From a virus: 50,645 nucleotides of DNA. Under the pieces are notes generated by a model. The model saw only the letters and a list, made by a program, of their open reading frames with translations. It did no database searches and had not been told where the DNA came from. The number at the start of each line of letters is the position of its first letter. Position 1 is the first letter of the stretch. The translations under genes were made by a program, and so were the position numbers. The stretch covers positions 1 to 50,645 of IMG/VR virus record IMGVR_UViG_3300024344_000023. One strand, given 5' to 3'. Positions 45,333 to 50,645 of the stretch are shown here, piece after piece.

Positions 45333-45997
45333 GTTTTACATACAGTGGATTAAAGACATCGATTCAGAATTACATGGACAATTCTGAAACTACTTTTGTT
45401 AATACGCTCGATACATTTATTCAAGAAGCGGAAAACCGTATATTCAACACAATTGAATTAAATGTTTTTCGCAAAAACGTTACAGGCACGGCCGCTTCTG
45501 GAAACACTTATCTTTCTGCGCCGACAGATTTTGTTGCACCTTTAAGTTTAGCTGTTTTAGACAGCAGTAATAACTACACATACCTTTTACTCAAACACCC
45601 AAGTTTTATGAGAAGCTATATAAAATCAGCAGCAACAACGGGAGTGCCTAAATATTACGGACAATTTGATGACGACACATTTATTTTGGCGCCAGCGCCA
45701 AACGCAAACTTGACTTTTGAACTGCATTACCTATATGAGCCAGCGTCTTTGACAACTAAAGGAGACAGTGGAACAACTTGGGTTTCCACCAATACACCTA
45801 ATTTATTGTTGTACGGAAGTTTAGTAGAAGCCAGCATTTTTATGAAGCAAGACTTAAACGAAACAAATATGTTTGAACAGCGTTTTCAAAATGCTTTGGC
45901 AAACGCGATAACTTTAATGGAAGGAAGGGCTACAAGAGACGAAAACCGTTTTGACAGACCAAGAGGTTTTGTCTCTCCTAAACAACAACAACAATAA
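45329..45997 (+). CDS. Adaptor/tail tube-like connector protein
   Basis: This 222-residue protein begins MSFTYSGLKTSIQNYMDNSE, has DTFIQEAENRIFNTIELNVF, TYLSAPTDFVAPLSLAVLDS, VPKYYGQFDDDTFILAPAPN and FELHYLYEPASLTTKGDSGT, then LLLYGSLVEASIFMKQD. This order (LxxxIQxYxDN...IxxAExRIxxxL, then LPxDFxxP, then PxY, then YY-x-xPxxL...NWLLxxxPxxLLYGxLxEA) is that of the phage adaptor family (DUF6682-like), which sits under the portal/gp4 ring. It ends one base before the next gene. Confidence 0.85.
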   Translation: MSFTYSGLKTSIQNYMDNSETTFVNTLDTFIQEAENRIFNTIELNVFRKNVTGTAASGNTYLSAPTDFVAPLSLAVLDSSNNYTYLLLKHPSFMRSYIKSAATTGVPKYYGQFDDDTFILAPAPNANLTFELHYLYEPASLTTKGDSGTTWVSTNTPNLLLYGSLVEASIFMKQDLNETNMFEQRFQNALANAITLMEGRATRDENRFDRPRGFVSPKQQQQ

Positions 45998-46717
45998 ATG
46001 TTAGAAAACAAACTAAAAGGCAAGAAGATTGCCATAGTTGCCATGGGCAGAAGTCAATTAGACTATCATTTGTCCATTAGCCATAGTCAAGAATACGACG
46101 AAGTTTGGGCCATAGGCTCAATGTCCGCTGTTATAAATCCAGACAGAGCTTTTATTATGGATCCGGCAACAAGGTTTTTTGACACTTTTGATGCAGGACC
46201 TCAAACCCACGTTATGCGCAGAACACTGCCAAGACTAGACATTCCAATTTATTCTTGTGTAGAAGACAACCGCGTTCCTGGAATTGTTTTATATCCTTTA
46301 GAAGAAGTCATTCAAAAAACAGGGTGCGCTTATTTTAATAACTCAATTGCATACGCCATTGCTTATGCGTTGTATCAAGAAGTAGGATCTATCAACATGT
46401 TTGGAGCAGATTTTACATATAAAACCAACGTGCATTTTGGAGAAATGGGGCGAGCGTGCTGCGAGTTTTGGTTGTCTAAATGTATTCAAAAAGGAATAGA
46501 TGTTGCGATTGCACCAAGCTCTTCGTTACTAGATACTAACGTGTCTACAAAAGAAAAATTATATGGATACCATAGGCTTGATGATCCACCTGTGGTATAT
46601 TTAGACAAAGGTGAACTAGTTGTTGGAAACCTTTCAGAAGTTTTAAAAGAGAAACCACTTACAGGACTTTCGGGAAGACAGGATATTGTTGGTCCACCAG
46701 AACCAGAGAAATATTAA
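45998..46717 (+). CDS. Rossmann-like protein, possible glycan enzyme
   Basis: This 239-residue protein begins KKIAIVAMGRSQLDYHLSIS, a nucleotide-binding-type strand-turn-helix, then YDEVWAIGSMSAVINPDRAF and IMDPATRFFDTFDAGPQTHV. A second set, INMFGADFTYKTNVHFGEMG, RACCEFWLSKCIQKGIDVAI and APSSSLLDTN, resembles the MptE/DUF115-like family, which includes motility-associated sugar transferases. A virion or host-surface glycan modification role near the tail genes is possible. Enzyme activity is not demonstrated by any residue I can name with confidence. Overlaps the next gene by one base. Confidence 0.7.
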   Translation: MLENKLKGKKIAIVAMGRSQLDYHLSISHSQEYDEVWAIGSMSAVINPDRAFIMDPATRFFDTFDAGPQTHVMRRTLPRLDIPIYSCVEDNRVPGIVLYPLEEVIQKTGCAYFNNSIAYAIAYALYQEVGSINMFGADFTYKTNVHFGEMGRACCEFWLSKCIQKGIDVAIAPSSSLLDTNVSTKEKLYGYHRLDDPPVVYLDKGELVVGNLSEVLKEKPLTGLSGRQDIVGPPEPEKY

Positions 46718-47007
46718 TGGAAACTGATTCATTTAAAATCTCCATAGGAAACCTTGGAGTAAAAACAACACATGGTAGAGGCCATACAGTAGAAGAAGTT
46801 GCTGAAATGGCTACTAATAAATTGGTTTCGGTGAGCGACACAGCGCCGGAACCAATCAAAGCGCAAGCCCATGCCTTCAGAAATTCGTGTCAAGTTATTA
46901 TTGCTCATTACATGCGTGAGGCAATTAAAAACCACATGTGTACGATAGGCAATCAATTAGAAGCGCAAGGACATAAAGACCTTGCGGAAATTATTAGGAG
47001 GCTATAA
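46717..47007 (+). CDS. Conserved small helical tail-region protein
   Basis: The protein has 96 residues: a beta start (FKISIGNLGVKTTHGRGHTV), then EEVAEMATNKLVSVSDTAPE and a long helical region (IIAHYMREAIKNHMCTIGNQ). The HGRGxxxEExAxxAxxKxxxVxxxxPxxIxxQAxAFR pattern is familiar from phage genes in this location. One-base overlaps on both sides. Probable assembly factor or minor tail protein; no enzymatic motif. Confidence 0.78.
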   Translation: METDSFKISIGNLGVKTTHGRGHTVEEVAEMATNKLVSVSDTAPEPIKAQAHAFRNSCQVIIAHYMREAIKNHMCTIGNQLEAQGHKDLAEIIRRL

Positions 47008-47438
47008 TGGCTATAACACAAGCGATGTGTACTTCTTTTAAGAAAGAACTTCTTGAAGGCACACATAACTTTAAAGCATCTGGAGGAAACTCCTTTAAGC
47101 TTGCTTTGTATACTAGCTCCGCGACCATGACGGCAGCAACTACGGCATACTCAACTTCGCAAGAAGCATCAGGAACGAACTATACTGCGGGTGGAGCAGC
47201 TTTAACAAACGTCAACCCTACATCATCAGGAACAACTGCGTTCACTGATTTTGCTGATTTGACTTTTGGAACAGCTACTGTCACTGCGAGAGGTTGTATG
47301 ATTTATAATGATACAGCCAGTGGTGATCCAGCAGTTGCAGTTTTTGATTTTGGTGGAGACAAAACAAGTACAGCAGGTAGTTTTACAATATCTTTTCCAA
47401 CCGCAGACGCAAGTAACGCTGTTATTAGAATAGCGTAA
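47007..47438 (+). CDS. Beta-rich tail structural protein
   Basis: The protein has 143 residues: MCTSFKKELLEGTHNFKASG, then NSFKLALYTSSATMTAATTA, TNYTAGGAALTNVNPTSSGT and FGTATVTARGCMIYNDTASG. The KxELLxGxHxFxxxxxDxFKxALYTxxATxxxxTTxY...GxNYxxGGxxLxxV layout is familiar from phage structural proteins, predicted to be tail-spike or fibre-attachment modules. Starts on the preceding stop (TAATG). Confidence 0.83.
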   Translation: MAITQAMCTSFKKELLEGTHNFKASGGNSFKLALYTSSATMTAATTAYSTSQEASGTNYTAGGAALTNVNPTSSGTTAFTDFADLTFGTATVTARGCMIYNDTASGDPAVAVFDFGGDKTSTAGSFTISFPTADASNAVIRIA

Positions 47439-47445
47439 ACCAGTT

Positions 47446-48246
47446 ATGTCTGGTTGGGGTCGGTCCACATGGGGCACTGGTCCTTGGGGTGAACCTGCAG
47501 TCGTTAGTGTTACAGTTAATGTAACAGGCGTTGCGGGAACAACTGCACTAGGAACAGAAACCGTTAGTTGTGATGCTAATGTCGCAGAGACAGGTGTCGC
47601 TGCTACGGGTGCTATTGGCAGTTTAACTGTAACAGGTGTCGCTAATGTTACGGAAACAGGAGTGGCTGGAACAGGTGCAGTTAGCTCATTAACCGTAACA
47701 GGTGTCGCTAATGTTACGGAAACAGGAGTGGCTGGAACAGGAGCAGTAAGTAGTTTAACTGTTACAGGTATAGCTAATCTTTCTGTTACAGGACTAGCGG
47801 GAACCACCGCTTTAGGTACTGAAACTGTTAGTGCCGATGCAAATGTCAGTGAAACAGGAGTAGCTGCTACTGGTGCAATAGGTACAGTTATTGCTAATGG
47901 TGTAGCTCTTGTTGGTGTTAGTGGTACAGCATCTACTGTTGCGCAAGGCGATGAAACAGTTACTTGTGACGCAAATATTTATCCAACAACAGTAGCTGGA
48001 ACAGGAGCGATTGGCTCTTTAACAATACAAACACAAAATATTGTATCTATAACAGGGCTAGCTGGAACATCGGGGCTTGGATCAATAACTGCCGCTGGAC
48101 GCGCCAATATTGATCTAACTGGATTACAAGGAACTGGGGCTATTAGTCAATTATTGGTTTGGGGACCAATAATTCCAGGACAAGATGCTGAATGGGCCGT
48201 AATTGATGATTCTCAGTCCCCAGATTGGACAGATGTTGCGGCATAA
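47446..48246 (+). CDS. Repeat-rich beta-solenoid-like tail protein
   Basis: This 266-residue protein starts SGWGRSTWGTGPWGE and then consists of about eleven ~22-residue units of the form VTGVANVTETGVAGTGAVSS (Val/Thr/Gly/Ala). Two units are almost identical in DNA: 45 bases at 47631 recur at 47697, 66 bases apart. The C-terminus ends DAEWAVIDDSQSPDWTDVAA, like other fibre-attachment proteins. A regular beta-solenoid in a tail accessory protein, probably exposed, fits. Copy number may vary by recombination. Confidence 0.85.
   Translation: MSGWGRSTWGTGPWGEPAVVSVTVNVTGVAGTTALGTETVSCDANVAETGVAATGAIGSLTVTGVANVTETGVAGTGAVSSLTVTGVANVTETGVAGTGAVSSLTVTGIANLSVTGLAGTTALGTETVSADANVSETGVAATGAIGTVIANGVALVGVSGTASTVAQGDETVTCDANIYPTTVAGTGAIGSLTIQTQNIVSITGLAGTSGLGSITAAGRANIDLTGLQGTGAISQLLVWGPIIPGQDAEWAVIDDSQSPDWTDVAA
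47631..47741 (+). repeat. 66-base tandem repeat within tail protein gene
   Basis: The 45-base segment at 47631-47675 recurs at 47697-47741 without change, giving a 66-base (22-codon) period. The other units of the gene keep the protein pattern but differ in DNA, so this is a recent duplication or conversion. Confidence 0.85.
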
Positions 48247-48287
48247 TAATATAAAGACTATAATCAATTAAATAACGGAGGCGTTTA

Positions 48288-50606
48288 GTGGCAACATATG
48301 TAAACAATTTAAGACTTAAAGAAATAACTACAGGGGATGAATCAGGTACTTGGGGTACAAGTACCAATACAAATCTTGAGTTAATCGGAGAAGCGCTTGG
48401 TATAGGCACTGAAGCCATAACTACCAATGCAGACACACATTCAACTATTGTAGCAGATGGTCTAGCTGATGCAGGCAGAGCCATGTATCTTAAATACACT
48501 GGTACGTTAGATTCAGCTTGTACGATTACAATTACTCCAAACACCATGAAACGAGTTCAAATAATTGAAAACGCTACCAGTGGATCGCAAAATATTATTA
48601 TCTCACAAGGCTCTGGAGCAAATGTAACGATTGGCAGTGGTAAAGTAGCAATAGTACAACTCGATGGTGCTGGTTCTGGAGCAGCAGTATTAGATGTTTT
48701 AACTGATCTACAAGTTACAGATACTTTATCGGTTAATGGAACAACTATAACTCTTGGCGATGGAACAGCAGAAGATACAAAACTTGTATATGACGGAAAT
48801 GCAAAAGACTTTTATATTGGCTTAGACGATTCAGCCGATAAATTAGTGATTGGTGATGGTTCAACAGTAGGAACAAACAGTATTCTTACTTTAACAGACG
48901 ATACTGTAACCATTGGTGACGGAGCAGCAGTTGACACCGCAATAGTTTTTGACGGAAATGCACAAGATTTTTACATTGCACTAGATGATTCAGCCGATGA
49001 TTTACTTATTGGCCTAGGTTCAACAGTAGGCACTACACCAATTATTTCTGTCGATGAGAATAAAGATGTAGCGATTCCAGATGGCGGATTAACCATTACG
49101 ACAAGCGATAATACCGATCAGCTTTCTCTTGTTTCAACGGATGCCGATGCTAACAGTGGTCCAAACCTTAGAATGTATCGAAACTCAGGTTCACCAGCAG
49201 ATGGCGATGTATTGGGTGCTATTGAATTTGAAGGTCGAAATGATAATTCAGAAGATATTAAATATGCAGAGCTTTTTGCTGAAACTTACGATGTTTCAGA
49301 TGGCACAGAAGATGGACGATTTTTTATAAAAACAATGGTTGGCGGAAGTTCTACCCATAGAATGTATATGAATTTCAATGAAACTAATTTCAATGAAGGT
49401 GGCGCAGATGTAGATTTTAGAGTTGAAGGAGATACTGATGCAAACCTTTTATTTGTTGATGCTGGTAATGATAAAGTTTATATAGGTGCTGCTACTGGTG
49501 ATGGAAAATTTGAGGTTGAAAATGGAACCGCGGGCAATTGGACTGGTTTATTTGATAATACAGCCAGTGGTGGTGCAGGTGTATTAATCAAAAGTGCTGG
49601 CGATACTGGAAGTGAAAATTTATTAGATGTTAGAAATGGAACTGGAACTGTATTCAAGGTTGCTCAAGCGGGTGCTACTGTAACAGTAGGCAATGCAGAA
49701 ATAGCAGACCCAACAATACTTATAGATTCTGCAACTGGTGGTGATCCACAACTTCATTTTGATACGAGTGCCGCCAATAGATCAGCTCTTATCAAATTTA
49801 AAGATGAAGGCACTATTCATGGTTTTATTGACTATATACATAATGGGGATTTAATGAACTTTGGTTCTAACTCATCTACGGGTATAACCGCGACCGTTGG
49901 AGACGGAGTATTCTTTGTCGGTGCTACAGCAGCCGTTGATGGAGAAAGAGCAGCCATATCAAAAGAGGGAACTTGCAAACTCTTAATACATTGCACAGAA
50001 AACTCCAGTGCGAGAGATGCAGTAATTTCTTTGCACACTCGAAATGGTGGCTCACAAAACAGAATCAACTTTTTAGATGGTGCGGGTGCTGGCAGTGGTC
50101 AAGGTCAGTTTTATTACAATCACGATGGAAACACGATGTATTGGATAACAGGTGGCACAGAGAACATGACACTCGACAGCTCTGGTAATTTAACCATTCA
50201 AGGTTCGTATTCACCATCAGACGGAAGATTAAAAAAGAATGTTGAAGATTTCTCATACGACATTGAAAAATTCAAAGCGTATTCTCCTAAAATTTTTGAT
50301 TGGATAAACCCAGAAGAACATGGCGGTAGAACACAGCAAATCGGATTCATTGCTCAAGAACAAGAAGCAATCGATGAGCGTTTTGTTGAAGAAGTCGAGA
50401 CCGATGCAGACAGAAAAGATACAAAACTTTTGGATACAATTACTAAACAAGATGGCGATGTAAAAGGCATCTCAAAAACATCTGAATTTGTGCAGAAGGA
50501 CAGTATGTATATCTCAGTTATACAGCAATTAATTGGAAGACTAGAAGTTGCTGAAGATCAAATTAACGAATTAAAACAACAAGCACACGATAAGTGCGAA
50601 AACTAA
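48288..50606 (+). CDS. Tail fibre with S74 self-cleaving chaperone
   Basis: This 772-residue protein starts at a GTG with GGAGG upstream. The N-terminus (TYVNNLRLKEITTGDESGTW then GTSTNTNLELIGEALGIG) is a common fibre attachment domain. Residues ~160-260 are repeats of the type DTAIVFDGNAQDFYIALDDS followed by ADDLLIGLGSTVGT. A beta-rich shaft follows. From S644 (SDGRLKKNVEDF) is a peptidase S74 / endosialidase-type intramolecular chaperone domain with IFDWINPEEHGG and QQIGFIAQEQEAID. S74 domains fold the trimer and then release themselves by cutting before this serine. A C-terminal coiled coil (LIGRLEVAEDQINELKQQ) supports trimerisation. Likely receptor-binding. Confidence 0.93.
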   Translation: MATYVNNLRLKEITTGDESGTWGTSTNTNLELIGEALGIGTEAITTNADTHSTIVADGLADAGRAMYLKYTGTLDSACTITITPNTMKRVQIIENATSGSQNIIISQGSGANVTIGSGKVAIVQLDGAGSGAAVLDVLTDLQVTDTLSVNGTTITLGDGTAEDTKLVYDGNAKDFYIGLDDSADKLVIGDGSTVGTNSILTLTDDTVTIGDGAAVDTAIVFDGNAQDFYIALDDSADDLLIGLGSTVGTTPIISVDENKDVAIPDGGLTITTSDNTDQLSLVSTDADANSGPNLRMYRNSGSPADGDVLGAIEFEGRNDNSEDIKYAELFAETYDVSDGTEDGRFFIKTMVGGSSTHRMYMNFNETNFNEGGADVDFRVEGDTDANLLFVDAGNDKVYIGAATGDGKFEVENGTAGNWTGLFDNTASGGAGVLIKSAGDTGSENLLDVRNGTGTVFKVAQAGATVTVGNAEIADPTILIDSATGGDPQLHFDTSAANRSALIKFKDEGTIHGFIDYIHNGDLMNFGSNSSTGITATVGDGVFFVGATAAVDGERAAISKEGTCKLLIHCTENSSARDAVISLHTRNGGSQNRINFLDGAGAGSGQGQFYYNHDGNTMYWITGGTENMTLDSSGNLTIQGSYSPSDGRLKKNVEDFSYDIEKFKAYSPKIFDWINPEEHGGRTQQIGFIAQEQEAIDERFVEEVETDADRKDTKLLDTITKQDGDVKGISKTSEFVQKDSMYISVIQQLIGRLEVAEDQINELKQQAHDKCEN

Positions 50607-50618
50607 GAGGAAAATAAA

Positions 50619-50645
50619 ATGGCAATTTCATATACATGGAATGTT
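50619..50645 (+). CDS. 3'-truncated gene following the tail fibre
   Basis: Nine codons (MAISYTWNV) after AAGAGGAAAATAAA are visible before the window ends. The start MAISYTWNV matches small fibre-adjacent proteins I recall from marine phages. Joining base 50645 directly to base 1 would give a stop after two more codons, so the rest is missing or lies on another part of the genome. Confidence 0.7.

Noticed and set aside
1-50645. Complete circular genome
   Set aside because: Joining the last base to the first gives a stop after two codons in the last gene, and the first gene is open at its 5' end, so some sequence is missing or the cut is not a simple join.

Overview
This window is most of the genome of a tailed, double-stranded DNA bacteriophage. 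Genes are packed with 1-11 base overlaps. A full virion set is present: terminase, portal, scaffold, major capsid protein, head-tail adaptor, very large internal virion proteins and a trimeric tail fibre. No major tail tube, sheath or baseplate gene is seen, which suggests a short-tailed (podovirus-like) particle. The family A DNA polymerase, AEP-type primase, phage GroES, low-GC bias and Gly/Gln-rich structural proteins resemble those of uncultivated marine podoviruses, possibly the HMO-2011-like group. That placement is inference from memory, not a search. No integrase, RNA polymerase or tRNA gene was found.

Layout. (1) 1-11,477, rightward: late structural genes ending in two giant proteins of 963 and 1,831 aa, probably ejected with the DNA. 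(2) 11,419-19,309, leftward: PD-(D/E)XK exonuclease, a small ribbon-helix-helix (RHH) regulator, PolA, UvrD-like helicase, AEP primase, a probable ssDNA-binding protein and three small proteins. (3) 19,451-23,493, rightward: SNF2-type helicase, two RHH-like proteins, a structured noncoding stretch, then small genes ending with a DUF3310 protein and a bidirectional terminator. (4) 23,859-24,455: a 600-base gene-free stretch with related inverted and direct repeats just before the terminase small subunit gene, which is frameshifted here. (5) 24,976-31,871: an accessory island of small genes that separates terS from terL by about 7 kb. It has a leftward six-gene operon, then a rightward series in which genes carry their own promoter and terminator, with a dispersed 20-base repeat in the gaps. 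An HNH endonuclease closes it beside terL. (6) 31,864-50,645, rightward: terL, a 465-aa unknown, portal, a protein with an intein-like (Hint) domain, GroES, scaffold, capsid, decoration and adaptor proteins, repeat-rich tail proteins, and an S74-type tail fibre. The last gene is cut by the window edge.

By gene order the two ends of the window lie close together on a circular or permuted map. A direct join would put a stop two codons after the edge of the last gene, so the window is not a perfect closed circle.

Working together: the leftward block copies and recombines DNA; RHH proteins next to palindromes overlapping promoters probably time this. TerS/TerL/HNH/portal package DNA into a scaffolded, GroES-assisted capsid. 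The adaptor and internal proteins deliver the genome and the fibre recognises the host.
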